A stretch of DNA of 64,000 nucleotides from Helopsaltes ochotensis (taxonomy: Eukaryota; Chordata; Aves; Passeriformes; Locustellidae). The stretch is from positions 72,921 through 136,920 of the forward strand of contig VXBM01001657.1 of NCBI GenBank assembly GCA_013400155.1, read 5' to 3'. Under the pieces are notes generated by a model, which was not told the origin of the DNA, did not search any database, and saw only the letters and a list, made by a program, of their open reading frames with translations. Positions 12,958 to 25,770 of the stretch are shown piece after piece. Each line of letters opens with the position of its first letter. Position 1 is the first letter of the stretch. The position numbers were made by a program, and so were the translations under genes.

Positions 12958-13161
12958 GAAGCTCTCCTGGAGATCAGAAAGACCCAGTCTCACTGCTTTT
13001 ATTCCTGCATCACCCGAGGTGGCAAGCATAGATCTGCTACTCAGGCAACCTCATAAAAGAGCTCTATGCCTGAGAGTGCCTGTGCCCTGTCAAACCAGAT
13101 GTCTTTTAAGGACACTTCTGACAAGGAAGGTCGTGGCACCTTGACTGATCAGATTGCAACA

Positions 13162-13167
13162 GTTCTG
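13162..13167. repeat. Target-site duplication, right copy (GTTCTG)
   Basis: Identical to 12562-12567; CR1 sequence resumes immediately after it. Confidence 0.88.
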
Positions 13168-14645
13168 GAATATCTCCGGTGAGGGAGACTCCACATCCTC
13201 TCTGGACAATCTGACCAGGTGCTCCGGCACTGCAAACTGAAGAAGTTCTTCCTTTTCAGGTGTAACTTCCTGTGCATCTGTTTCTGCCTATGGCCTCTTG
13301 TCCTGTTGCTGGGCATCACCAAATAGAGTCTTCTCCATCCTCTGACACCCTCCCTTCAAATACTTTTAGACATTGATAAGATCCCATCTCGGTCATCTCT
13401 TCTGCAGGCTTAACAGGCCCATCTTTCTCAGTGTTTCTTTCCAAAAGAGATGTTCCAGTCCATTAATCTAAATTCATAGACCTTTGCTAGACCCGCTCTG
13501 GGAGTTCTATGTCTTTTGTACTAAGGAGCCCAGAACCGAACACGGCAGATGTGCCTCACTAGGACTGAGCAGAGGGGCGGGATCACCTCCCTTAACCCAC
13601 TCTCAAAGCTCTTCCTAAAGCACCCTAGGATATTATTATCCTTCTTGGCCCCAGGGGCACTATCGACTCATAGACAGCCTGTTGTCCAGCAGGACTCCCA
13701 AGTCCATCTCTGCAGAGCTGTTTTCCTGCAGAGCAGGTCAGCCCCCAGCCTGTCCTGGAGCCTTTCAGGGGTGGTCCTTCCCCAAGTGCAGGACCCTGCA
13801 CTTGCTTTGTTAAAATTTATCTAGTTCCTCTCTGCCCATCTCTCCAACCTGTCGAGGTCCTTCTGAAGGGCTGGAGCTCTCTGGGGCATCGGCCACTCCT
13901 CCCAGCTTTGTGTCATGAGCGAACGGGCCGGGGAGGCATCTGCCCCTTCATCCAAGTCATTGATGATAAGTTAAACAATACTGGGGCCTGTGTTGACCCT
14001 TGGAGGACTCCACAATTGACAGGCACACCCAGACCCTCTGCCACTTACTGGAATCGTCTGGAATCTGCCATTGAGCCAGCTGTCCATCCACCTCACTGTT
14101 CACTCATCCAGTCCGTACTTCCTGCGTGTGTCTATGAGGAGATTGTGAGACAGTGCCGAAAGCCTTGCTGAGGAGGAAGTAGGCAACATCCACTGCTCTC
14201 CCTTCATCCAGCCACGTGGCTGTCTCATCGTAGGAGGCAATCAGGTTGGTTGATCATGATTTGCCTTCAGTGAATCCATGCTGACCATTCCTGATCACCT
14301 TCTTGTCATCTGCATGGATGAGATGGCCTCCAGACCGAGGCACTCCATCACCCTTCCAGGGACTGAGGTGGGGCTGACTGGGCAGTTGTTCCCTGGGTCT
14401 TCCTTCTTGCCCTTGTTAAAGTGAGACATGATGTTGCTTCTGTCCAGTCCTCAGGCACCTTTTGTGATGGCCACAACATTTCAAAGATATTCTGGGCTGT
14501 CAAGTTATTGTTTCAGCCAGCATTCTCAGTACTCATGGATGCTGAGAATCAGAGCCCATTGATTTGTGGATGTCAAGTTTTTACAGGCATTCTCTAACCT
14601 AATCCTCTTTAACAAAGGGAAAGTCTCACTTCCTTTACCCTTTAC
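13168..14645 (-). mobile_element. CR1 LINE, ORF2 reverse-transcriptase part (right of nested LTR)
   Basis: About 1.5 kb of continuous CR1 in antisense orientation, the longest copy in the window. On the minus strand it covers the reverse-transcriptase C-terminal half and the 3' region. The catalytic box, normally F/Y-A-D-D, is readable at 13912-13923 as F-A-H-D followed by T-K-L-G, so the first catalytic aspartate has become histidine and this copy is dead. Other recognisable antisense blocks include 'cagtgccgaaagccttgctga' near 14152 and 'tgaatccatgctgacc' near 14272. The sequence stays alignable in my reading to about 14645, where the 5' truncation lies. With 12442-12567 the whole insertion is about 1.6 kb without the LTR. 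Plus-strand frames here (for example 13549-13824 and 13908-14171) are shadows. Confidence 0.92.
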
Positions 14646-14649
14646 AAAA

Positions 14650-16080
14650 ATAATAATGGTCCATCTAGGATTTCATAATGATGATGTATATAGTATAAAA
14701 GATTCTACAGGATATGTCTCCAAAAAAATTGCTAATGATAATATATATAATAGATACTCATTTTCCTCTCACCACAATTCTAAAACCTCTGTTCTCAAAA
14801 GCAGCCAAGTTACATGTTAGGCAGTCAGAAAAGCACAAAAAGGATCATTTTCCTGTGAGTTAAAGTTATTAAAATTCCCCTGCACTGACTTTTTTTGTCA
14901 GTGCTCCCAGTTTAAATTTGTTTCTGTTCTTTACAATGCAACCTATGTCTCTTTCTGCTTTAAACTATTTTATCTTACTTTACTGAAAGAGGCAGGGGAT
15001 GGGGAATGGTGACAGATTTGACAGCCTTCGTTTCTTCAGAAAACATGTCTGTACTTCTTTAGATGGGGTCACATATGTCAGCTACCTTCATGACTTGGTG
15101 GACACAACTGTTATGCGCCCTGCAATTTCTCCACATTTCTACAGAAATCCTCTGAAATAAATACTCATAACTTACTGTGATATGTAGGAACTCCTGAGGA
15201 TGTTTCATTTGCCTCTTGATTCAGTATTATCATGATACAGTATGCAGCTTGGAGACATACCCTTTCTTCGTTATAATTTCTGGGGATCTTTTCCTCTTTG
15301 AGGTTCATGTTTCTCCTCTGGATGCATCTCTTGTAGTTCCAGAGGACCCATCACAATAGAGATGCCACCAAAATTAAATCATTTAAAGAGCTTAAAGCAC
15401 CAATCCAAATCCAAAGAAAACTGATCCAGTTGTTTTTTGGGAGTGGGTGTTTTTTAATTAACTGTAGATCTTATTTTGCTGCCTTGTTTTGGTTTTTGGT
15501 GGGGTTTTTTTTGTTTGGTTGGGGTTTTTTTTTGGTTTTTTGTTGTTGTTTTGTTTAACTAGAACTTTCACTAGGAGAGAAAGGAAAGAAAATTTCTTAT
15601 AGAACTATGATAGTATTGTGTCTTTAATTGTCCTGGAAAAAAAATAAGAAAAGCAGTTTCTCTGCCAGAGGTTATAACTTCAAATAAAAATCTGTTTACT
15701 GTTGAGTCCAGTAAGAGTTTTACCTCAAAAAAAGAGTGGGATTTAGTGCCATAAGCAGCAAGAGCTTTGTAAATCAAATAAAATAACGTGGTTTTTTATT
15801 GCCCAGGGAAACAATTTGGTTTTTTATTCTATAAGGACAGAATTTATTAGCTAAATCCCTAGGTTCAAATAGAGATGTTCTGAATCATATTTATGGTAAC
15901 AGAGAAAACAGTTCTTTCAGTATCTTAATCTTTTAACTTAGATATATATTCTGAACTATTTCCACTTTCCAGAGTAATTTTCACATTGCAGTTCAGCTGA
16001 ACAATGTTTCAACTTTACATGAAACCAGGGAGAATTTCACTAGTCCTATCATTTCTGTGTATCATTTTCAGATATTCCGG
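14650..16080. other. AT-rich sequence with a T/G-rich tract, no gene seen
   Basis: AT-rich. A low-complexity T/G tract (runs of T broken by GG and GGGG) lies at about 15485-15556. No gene or RNA recognised. Confidence 0.5.
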
Positions 16081-16210
16081 AACTATCTGGATGCAATTCC
16101 ATGCCATGAGCTTTAGGAAGACCCTACTTGAGCAGGGAGGCTGGACAAGACAACCCACTGTGTCATTGGCCTATGTTCCTTCCAACCTTAAACATTTTGT
16201 GATCTTTTTA
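16080..16210 (+). mobile_element. Short CR1 LINE 3' end
   Basis: The end matches the CR1 3' terminus in sense orientation: 'gagcagggaggctggacaag' near 16132, then 'ttccttccaacctt' and a degenerate tail 'attttgtgat'. Only about 130 bp remain, a strongly 5'-truncated insertion as is usual for CR1. Overlapping open frame 16004-16309 is incidental. Confidence 0.75.
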
Positions 16211-19200
16211 CTTTTGCCCTCTTTAAAACAGCCTTTCCCAAAATCTCAGTCAAGTAGCTTATCCACCATGCCTTACTCTGCTTTTGATTATAAATCTCAC
16301 AGATTCTAATTCAAATTAATAATACTTACTATATATTTGCATGTATCTAATTATACTAGTGGCTTAGGAGTACTTCTGCCAAGCAAAGAAGTGAAAACTC
16401 CATTTCTTTTCTGGATAAATTCAGATTTAATTAGGTTATATGACATCTTACCTAACAGACTGATACACTTAATTCTGCACTAGATTTATAAGAAAATAAA
16501 TGCTCTCTTATTCATACCCATATCATTTCTCATTTGTGACTCCACTCTTCCGCCATTAAAAGCAAGAAGATCCACTAAAAGCATTTTGAGGTATTTCATG
16601 GGAAAGTTCTTGAGCTTCTAAGCTAAAGAACACGTTGTTTTGTGAATTTTTCCACTGCTTGAAATAATGTAGACTGATAAATCAGTTTCTCAGAAGTTGC
16701 TAAATGAGAACATCTTACTGGATAAAATGAAATGGAATGAATTTTCCTAGCTAGGTTCACAATTCTCTTATTTCCTTTGTAAAGTAAGAAACATTTCTAC
16801 CAAAAAAAATAAAAAAAAAGAGTTCAGATTATTCTAATAGAATATATATCACTGTCAGGGCAAACCAGTTATATGACAAGAAATATGACAGTTATATGCC
16901 AAGTTGGAAAGAAAGTCTTCAAAAATATCCAAGCTCATTTCTCTGGTTGACATAACTCCTGTTTTGATTAACAATATTTAGTTTCCTTTACGCTCAATTA
17001 ATTCTTTCAATTCAGGAGGTAAAGATATTATTTTAATCGGTTACTAGCAGCTAGCCATTTGTTCAGAGTAGATCTTTTCCCTTTTACTATGAAGCAAAAC
17101 CACAGAATCCATTATATCGTGTGAGCTGGCACTTGAGAGAGGCTTCCTGTTATTAAAGCCTGAAAAGATGATTCCAAGCTTCTCTGCATAGGGTTTGCCT
17201 CTACCAATTTCTCCATCAGCTTTTAGATGGATCATGCAGATTCAGCCCCAGGTCACAAACACCTGATGCAGATTACAAGACAGCATTTCAGTACTTTATT
17301 AAGGCAACTCATAAGTTTCATTTTATGATCTGTAGGTAACTGACTAATTTTCTTATGTCATTGTCCGCTCTGCCCATGTAGCACACAGCACACATAAATG
17401 TACAGAGTATACTTTTAGATAACTCCCTCAATAATATTTCCCTCCAACATAGGCTAGTAAGGTCATTTGCTGATATTACAAATCTTCCTCTTTCATATTG
17501 TCAGGTGGTTGTAACCATATTGTTACCAATTTCAGGTTTTCCCTCTTTATGCAGAATCTACAGTCTTTTTTGACACCCATAAATTTCTGACACTGAACCA
17601 TATAAGTCTAACCTTATATCTAACAGGTGCAGTTACCAAATTAGGAAAATCTTTTTTTTGTTTTGCTGTCAGACTTGTACCCTGAAGATTTTGTTCCTTT
17701 TTCTACCTTCCTTTTTCTTTAGCTACCTTTTTCTCACCACATCAATATCAACAGATCAAATAATTTGATGCAAGTATAGACAAATCTTGCTCTCCCCATG
17801 AATATAATCATAATGAAAAACACATGTTCCTGAGGAATATGTACAGATTCTTATACTACTGGTTTTCACTGTAATGCAGCTTGCTTGAATTTTGGAAAGT
17901 TATATTTTTCTTGAATTTTTCCAAAATGTCCTTTTCTTTCGTATCTATTTTTTTAATATATTTTTCAATAGATTCTTTACTTTAGTATATGATTAACTGT
18001 TGGCACGAAACCATTCTTCCATTCTTTTCAGAGGCTTGTTTTGATGAATGAAAAGATGCTTGGATGTGTTGGATGTGGTATATGCTGGATTCTTTACAGT
18101 TTGCTTCTATAAATCAGGTACACACACGAGAATATTTCCCTTTCATTTAATTAATAATATTCCCTGTCATTAAATTTAGCCATTTTTTGTTGCAAAGTAT
18201 TTGTGAATGTCACAATTTCAAGTGGGTGTCATTACTCCCTTGTTACATTAGCAAGGGTCACCCTCACACAGTAAAAGGGATTTCCTCAGTTCACCCAAAC
18301 AGTAGCTCAGAACTGTAATGGTTAATGCCAAAGCACACTAGCTGCTGCTTCCAGAGCTGCTAGTATGTCAGCATGTGAATTTTATTAATCAGCTACTTTT
18401 ACTCCAGTTTATGCTTCTGATATGCTTAGTTACTCCAGATGATGCTTCTGATCCCAATTGACTAGTTTAACTAAATATGCCTAGCCCCAAAGCTCAATTC
18501 ATGATCAGATTGACCGCTCAAGTGTTTGAATCTCTTAAGGGACAGTGAGACACACACACTAAAGTCAAGTACCATATACATGTGCAATCCTAATGCACTT
18601 ACACTCTTTAAACTGTATCATACTTAAATATCAATTCTTTTCTTATATGCATTTCTTGTTTCCCAAATGATATTTTAATTTAATCTTATCCATTGTCAAA
18701 CTTGTATCGAGTGTCCAGCATGTACTATCTAGCTAGCTAATAAACTCATCTAAGCATGCTCTCAGCTCCAAACATTATTAAAAGCCTGCATTCCAAGGCC
18801 TTATCTACACATTCTCTAGCCTTTACACCCTCACATCCTCCTGCACTCTTCATGGCTAATGTACCTCAGACCACAGGCACCCTGTTTCAATTAACCCAGG
18901 TTCAGCTCCCTGCTGTACTCATTGCCTCTCACAGGCATTGCTCAATCATTCGTATTGAGAACAGCTCAGCTTTTTCAGACCCACAATTCCTATACTGCTA
19001 CTAGGCAGCAGCTGAAGTAAATTTCCTACTTGCCGAATCTGCCTGCGCCACAAAAGTAGCATGCTGCCATTTGATAAAATTTTGCATTATTCAAATGCAC
19101 AAGGATGCATGAAGCCCCATCATTTCCTTTTCCCCACCTGTAACCCCCAGTTTCATCATGTCAGCAGCAATTCTAGGAATGTCAGTCCTTTGTCAGAGGA

Positions 19201-22200
19201 GCAGCAGAGTACAGCAGAGGAGCTAATAGGAGAAGCTAGTCTGTCTGACTCTTCTGAACCTAGGCAAATAGGAAGTCTTATTCCCAGTGTCTATTCCTAT
19301 CCACAAAAGAGTAGGCATGCAGGAGAAAATGGAACAGTCTCTCCTGTGAATGTGTGGTTCCTAGGCTTGGGCACAGCAAAGCAAACTCCTGTCTAATGCA
19401 TTGACCACCACTACAGAATCAGACATTTAGGCATGGAAAACAGTCCCCAGTTTTCAAATTAAGGGTTGAGTCCAGCCAATGGAAAAGATTGTGTCTTAAT
19501 ATCTGAACCATATCCCACTGGTTCCATTGATCTTGTACCTCTACTTCCATTAACTCTTCAGTGAAACTTTATCCTTTCACGATAATATAGTTTCAAATGC
19601 AGAGTGTATCCAGAATCATTTTTTATCCTCAAGCCAATTACTTTAAAAAAAAAAATAACCCAACACACATTTTAAAAAGTCAAACCAATCTAGGTAATAA
19701 AAATGGCTTCTTTTAAGTAATTACACCTTTTTTTAATGAAATCTTCTGCTTCTGTAGACATGCTTATAATACACATAAAGAGCAAGAAATTGTACCAATC
19801 ATGATAGATGCTTTTAGCTTGCTTTTTTAGAAGAGTGGAAAAATTATAGCCCTTACAAGTCTCCTGTTGTTGCAAATGCATTTATTTATTTTTTATTGAT
19901 GCAGGTAAAGATGCCAGTCATGTTCCATTTATGTTGTCATTATGAAACCTTAAGCCAGTTTCCAGTGTCTTAAAAAGAGTTACCTGCCACATTTTGACTT
20001 CCACTTGACAGCTGAAAAAATTGCCATACATAGGAGATGTTGCTGAAGAAATTCATACACAAATCTCACATCTTCTCTTGTCTTATTACTGTCTAATTTT
20101 TGTTTAGATGTCGCTATTAGGTAATATATTGAATATTCATCAATTCTGCTTAAAATTAATGTCAGAAGCAGTCCAGAAAAAGATAGACTGTATCTTATAT
20201 TTAATGTCTCTTCTTTATGTCTCTCCAGCTCTCAGGAATACCTTTTAATTCTTATTGCTGTCATATGCCACTGATTAAAATAGTGAGTAGAGGCCACTAT
20301 GCAGGCATGCATGCAGAAACTTACAGTTCAGTCAGAAGGTAAAGCAATTTCAAAGTTCCTGATATGTCATCTCAGAAGTAACTTTTTTTCACAAGCATTT
20401 ACGGATAATATATTGCCTCAGTTAAGTGTGTTAATGCAGATTTTGGGGTTAAGTCTTCTTTTCAATAAAAATCTTCTTTCTGACAATTATTTTCCAAAAA
20501 GCTTTTTTAAAATGCAAGCTCTGCAAGACTGTAGTTATGCTATGTGTTTTGTACCTTCCATTAATTTGGGAAATATGAACAACATCCTAATTTCTGGAAA
20601 TAATTTTAATTTTAATGCATTTTTCAAAAGTTCTCCCTTTTTTCTTTTTGTTTTTTGTTTTTTGTTTTTTTTTAAATGAAGTTGATGTATTTATAAAAAT
20701 CGAATCTCATAACTTTATTGAAAGTTTTGAATCTATTATTTGAAGGAGGTCACTAGGTCACTCCAGTGGTCAGCCAGAAAAACACAAAAGTGTATAATGC
20801 AATATTATGTTTGACAAGCCCTTCCATCATGGCAGTCATGGAATTATGTCAAAAGGTAAATGATAATATAATTTGAATTTCAAGCCATGAAAATTACCAC
20901 TAAGAGAATTTTCAATAAGCATTGATTAATAAAGTCAGAAGAACAAATTATCTCGAAGTTATTTTCTGCACATAACACATATAAGAAATAATGATCTTTT
21001 AATATAAGTTGTTTCAAGTTCCAAGAGTTGAACGCTGAATTGATAAAGTGTGTTCTTTAAAGGTTCCAGTGTTCATAATTATTTAACATCTGCCCTATCT
21101 AGAAATTATTTACCTTTGGCAGAAAAATTTTACTTGATATTTCATTGCTTCCCTTATTTTCCAGAAAAATTGTTTGGTTTTGTTTGTCTTTAAACACTAG
21201 GGGTTTCTATCTATGTACAGGGGAATCACATTTGTCTTTAGAATATTTTTACTGATTACATTTCTAATTAAGCAGTCGAGCCTGAAAATTCTTGCTAATA
21301 GAAATGGAAAAGTGAACCTAAGCCATATCTCAGGTGGGAAGTTTTTGCCTCCTTTATGGTGCTCTTTTAAATTTCAGGTTGATGCAGGTCTTGGAGCAGG
21401 AGACCACCATTATCAGCAATTCGCTGACACGAACATGTGCATGCACAATCACCAAGACCAGCCAAAGACAGCATGACACTGATACTTACCAGGCAATGAA
21501 ACACAACCAGACTCAGCAGACTTGTCTCTCTTGGAACACCAGTCTGTGTTACTGCATGTAGAATGTATTTAGGATTTTTTTGCTGTTGTTGAGATCAGTG
21601 GGGAGCATATTCTAAAGGAAATTTGGACACCTTGAACTCCCATATTACATTAGCAGAAAGTAGGGAGGCGCTTTCTCTTTGTAGATCATTAATTTCTCAG
21701 TAAGCATTCATTAGACCCTTATTGTCACCTTATCTACAAATATTTTTATGCACTATTTAAACTTTCTTATTCAAAGTGCTTGTAAATGCACTACGATTTC
21801 TTTCATGAGATGACTTGTTGAAAAGGAGCATTACTTCAAGAAATAATTAGGCATTGAATCTTGCCAAAAAATGACAGCAGAGTGGTGTAACAAGAAGTGA
21901 CCTGGAATTTTATCACAATAAAGATCTTTTCGCACTTGCATCTGTAGATGTAAAAGGTGTTTGTGAAGATGTTTCTCTGGATTTTTAAGATCCACACCAG
22001 AATTTTGATACACAGAAGGCTTTTTCTGAATCATAATAGCATGATTAAAAAATAATAAGGCAAAACTAGAACCAACTATGTGTTTAACTTTACACATAAA
22101 CTGATTTCAGTCAAATCTATAATCCACTGCTGTTTCCCTGAATGACATTCTGTTCTTAATGAGTCAGAGCCTGAGGGAAAAGACAGACAAGGGTTTCGTT

Positions 22201-22417
22201 GGCTTCCAACTAAGTTCTACATTTAATTTTTTCTTGACTTCGTGGCAGTACTACAAAAGGTAATGTCGTCCTCTCATCTCATTTAGTACCCTGAGGTCAA
22301 CAGGAGCTAGCTACATAAAAGAAGTACAGGAAAATATTTTAACAGAATGTGAGTACAATAATGACCAAATACTGTGTAAAACTCCGAAGCACAGGATTCT
22401 ACTTTACATTCTATAAT
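16211..22417. other. AT-rich sequence, no gene seen
   Basis: About 6 kb of AT-rich, apparently unique DNA. Frames of up to 126 codons (20299-20679) end in low-complexity T runs and look random. A slightly GC-richer patch at about 18760-19390 holds an unremarkable 111-codon frame. I recognise no repeat, RNA gene or convincing exon. Confidence 0.5.
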
Positions 22418-23195
22418 AAAATCATAGGATAGTTTGGGGTAAAAGCTAATCTACTTCAAACCCTCTTCAAGAGAGGGATGAATTGAGGTTACTCAGAGCC
22501 TCAGAAAACCTGACTTTGAATGTTCCAGTGATGAGGTATCCATCAGCTCTCTGGGCAATCTGTGCAAGTTTCATCACCCTCATCGTAAAAAAATTTCTTC
22601 CTCACACATTCTTCTGAATCTCCTCTCTTTAAATTTAGAGCCCTGTCCTGTTGCAACAGGCTTTATTTAATGGTCTGTTCCCATCTTTTTGACATGTCCT
22701 CTTTTGATACTAAATGGCCGTAATAAGATGTTCCCAGAGCCTTCTCTTCTTCAGGCTGAACAATTCCAATTCTCTCAGTTTATCCCCACAGATTAGGTGC
22801 TCCAGCTCTCTGATCATTTTTGTGCCTCTCCTCTGAACCATCTCATTGTGTTTTTCCTGAACCTTGTTTGCTCATGTCCAGTTTTACACCCACCAGTGCC
22901 CCCAAGTCCTTCTATGCAGAGCTGCTCTCAATCCCTTAAGTCTCCAGCCTGTTTTGAATAGCAGGGGTTTTCCCAGTCTGTGTACAGGATCTACATTTGC
23001 CTTCGTTGGTCCTCATGAATTCCCAGGGGCCTCTTCTCAAGCTTATCCAAGTCCCTCTGGATGGCATCTTGTCCTTCAGGAGTGTCAGCTGCACCACTCA
23101 GCTTGACATCATCTGCAAACCTGCTGAGGGTGCACTCAATACCTTCGATCTATGTCATTGAAGAAGACATTTAACAGCACTGGTCTAATATAATG
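22418..23195 (-). mobile_element. Old CR1 LINE 3' copy with FADD box
   Basis: The left edge resembles an antisense CR1 tail ('aaatcataggatagtttgggg'-like). The copy then follows the CR1 3' region and the reverse-transcriptase C-terminus. On the minus strand the catalytic box reads F-A-D-D-V-K-L-S at 23096-23119, with F-A-D-D at 23108-23119, so the catalytic residues are kept although the copy has stops and frameshifts. It has more substitutions than the 13-14.6 kb copy and probably belongs to an older subfamily. It is 5'-truncated near 23195. Confidence 0.85.
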
Positions 23196-24598
23196 TTCAT
23201 CACCTATAATTCCAGATAGAGTATTTATCTATATAAATAGATGAAACCTTACTCACTGGGAAAAAGATAGTGCAGAAATTCTGACCTACCCATTTGTATT
23301 AATTTATTTTTCCTGTACTTTTATCATGGCTCATATATTACTTAACATTATATTTGCTAGGGCTATCGGTTGTACAAACAGATACATTATAAAAAGTACT
23401 TTAATGTCTAAATAGACTCAATGTAACTTTAACAAGTCTACATCTGTAATCAGACCATTTTTGTAATTCTTGGTGGTTTTTGAACTTTCTCTGCACTGGT
23501 CCTAGTTGGTTTTTTCGAAAGTTGATTAAGAAAATTCCTAAAAGCATATTGGCATTTACCCATCCACTGAGATACCTCTTCCCCTATAAAATTACCTTTG
23601 ATAAAGATGTTTATATTTTGCATCAGACAGAATATAGGTAGATTTACCAAAGCAAACTCTCTCCTTGCCTTCCTATTTACTCATCACTGGCAAGGCCTCT
23701 GGCCATTTTCTGTACTGGAGCCTAGAAAGTGGTTGGGTGGTATGGTAATATTCAGGAAGCCCACAGTAATCTTCATACCTACATAGCATCCAAATTCCTT
23801 CATCTGGAGCAATTTTCCAAAGCAATCTGCTGTTTAATCACAAGAAACCTGGTAGCTGCCTCAAATATAGGGATTTCACAACCTCCTAACTGCCTTGTGA
23901 GCTTCCTGTCTTTGAAGTAGCTGATTCCTGAGGCAATCCAATTTCCAGATGCTGGTGACATGGCCTAGAAGTCAAGGATATTCTTAAGCTTTAGACACAG
24001 GTTACCATAAAGCCTGGGATTCAGTAGTTTTGCCTTTATATCAAAAAGGAGACCAAGTAATGTGTCTGTTCATGGAGTCACAAATATTGGAAAGCAGCAT
24101 GACCTATCAAAATATTTTTATCTCCTTAAGTGATGTGATCTTCCAGATGGCAGAGAGATTTTCAGTCTCTTATGTTTCAGGTCCCAGCTGAAATTAAACT
24201 AGCTATGGAAATCTCAAAATTCTTCACAATGCACAGTCCTACTATCCACCCATTCTCCCTTATTTCCTCTTTTTTCCCCTTTCATGTAACATTTCTTGGC
24301 TACAGCCTGATTAACTTTTGCAGGTTTTGTTTGATAGCATAGTTTTTATTCCATGGGGAACATCATCATCACTCAATTTCGACTTACAATTATATCCACC
24401 AAATGTCATTCCGATACCTTAAATACTGTATGGAAACAATAATAACTATGTTTAATAAAGAATTTCTAGAGATGTTCTATCAAAACACAAATCAGAGTAA
24501 AGAAAATCTTTATGGCATACGGACTTTAGGTAACGGAGCAGCTTATACTGTGTTATCATGCAGCATGTACAGGACGGTCAGGGTATCAGACCCAGCCA
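23196..24598. other. AT-rich sequence up to the assembly gap, no gene seen
   Basis: No recognisable gene or repeat. Ends at a run of N. Confidence 0.5.
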
Positions 24599-25378
24599 NN
24601 NNNNNNNNNNNNNNNNNNNNNNNNNNNNNNNNNNNNNNNNNNNNNNNNNNNNNNNNNNNNNNNNNNNNNNNNNNNNNNNNNNNNNNNNNNNNNNNNNNNN
24701 NNNNNNNNNNNNNNNNNNNNNNNNNNNNNNNNNNNNNNNNNNNNNNNNNNNNNNNNNNNNNNNNNNNNNNNNNNNNNNNNNNNNNNNNNNNNNNNNNNNN
24801 NNNNNNNNNNNNNNNNNNNNNNNNNNNNNNNNNNNNNNNNNNNNNNNNNNNNNNNNNNNNNNNNNNNNNNNNNNNNNNNNNNNNNNNNNNNNNNNNNNNN
24901 NNNNNNNNNNNNNNNNNNNNNNNNNNNNNNNNNNNNNNNNNNNNNNNNNNNNNNNNNNNNNNNNNNNNNNNNNNNNNNNNNNNNNNNNNNNNNNNNNNNN
25001 NNNNNNNNNNNNNNNNNNNNNNNNNNNNNNNNNNNNNNNNNNNNNNNNNNNNNNNNNNNNNNNNNNNNNNNNNNNNNNNNNNNNNNNNNNNNNNNNNNNN
25101 NNNNNNNNNNNNNNNNNNNNNNNNNNNNNNNNNNNNNNNNNNNNNNNNNNNNNNNNNNNNNNNNNNNNNNNNNNNNNNNNNNNNNNNNNNNNNNNNNNNN
25201 NNNNNNNNNNNNNNNNNNNNNNNNNNNNNNNNNNNNNNNNNNNNNNNNNNNNNNNNNNNNNNNNNNNNNNNNNNNNNNNNNNNNNNNNNNNNNNNNNNNN
25301 NNNNNNNNNNNNNNNNNNNNNNNNNNNNNNNNNNNNNNNNNNNNNNNNNNNNNNNNNNNNNNNNNNNNNNNNNNNNNN
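24599..25378. other. Assembly gap, 780 N
   Basis: Undetermined bases. Because CR1 sequence starts directly after the gap, the missing sequence probably includes the upstream part of that CR1. Long open frames spanning the N run are artefacts. Confidence 0.98.
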
Positions 25379-25770
25379 GAGCTGGGGGTGTTTATCCTGG
25401 AGAAAAGGAGACTCAGGGGTGACCTTATCTCTGTCTACAACTTCCTGAAGGGTGGTTGCAGTCAGGTGAGGGTTGGTCTCTTTCTCCAGGCAGCAACAGA
25501 CAGAACGAGAGGACACAGTGTCAAGCTGTACCAAGGGAAATACAGGCTGGACATAAGAAAAAAGTTTTTCATGGAAAGAATAACGAAGTACTGGAATGGT
25601 CTGCCCAGGGAGGTGGTGGTGTCAGCATCCCTGGATGTGTTTAAAAAAAAGACTGCATGTAGCACTCAGTGCCATGGTTTAGTTGAAATGTTAGAGCATG
25701 GGTTGGACTCGATGATCTTGGAGATCCCTTCCAATCTAGTCGTTCTGTGTGTGTCATTCTGTGTGTGACT
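25379..25770 (+). mobile_element. CR1 LINE 3' end in sense orientation
   Basis: A well-preserved CR1 3' region. It runs from 'gagaaaaggagactcagggg' near 25398 through 'tggaatggtctgcccaggga' near 25593 and 'ttggactcgatgatcttgga' near 25701, to 'cccttccaatct'. It ends in a short tandem tail of ATTCTGTG-like units near 25740-25770, the typical CR1 terminus. The 126-codon frame 25388-25768 is the element's own ORF2 C-terminus and 3' region, not a host gene. The 5' part is lost in the preceding gap. Divergence appears lower than in the minus-strand copies, so this is one of the younger CR1 insertions here. Confidence 0.93.

Larger units (their letters stand above)
12568..13161 (+). mobile_element. 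Solo LTR of a class II-like endogenous retrovirus, nested in CR1
   Basis: A 594-bp element begins TGTGGTGGCT and ends GATTGCAACA, so it has the TG...CA termini of an LTR, with short inverted ends TGT/ACA. It is flanked by an exact 6-bp duplication GTTCTG. Internal order fits a plus-strand LTR. There are inverted CCAAT boxes (ATTGG) at 12759-12763 and 12825-12829, a TATA box CTATATAG at 12888-12895, and a poly(A) signal AATAAA at 12952-12957. This spacing implies a short R region. No gag, pol or env sequence is attached, so the provirus was lost by recombination between its LTRs. The intact duplication and signals suggest it is much younger than the CR1 it interrupts. Frames within it are not genes. 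Confidence 0.9.

Noticed and set aside
12541..13144. Plus-strand frames of 62-94 codons
   Set aside because: They lie across the CR1/LTR junction and within the solo LTR, which has no retroviral genes.
13549..14171. Plus-strand frames of 87-91 codons
   Set aside because: Antisense shadows of the minus-strand CR1 ORF2.
20299..20679. 126-codon plus-strand frame
   Set aside because: Ends in a poly-Phe run from a T-rich tract and resembles random AT-rich translation.
24403..25534. Very long open frames of 296-339 codons on both strands
   Set aside because: They run through 780 undetermined bases, so the length is an artefact. The readable right end is CR1.
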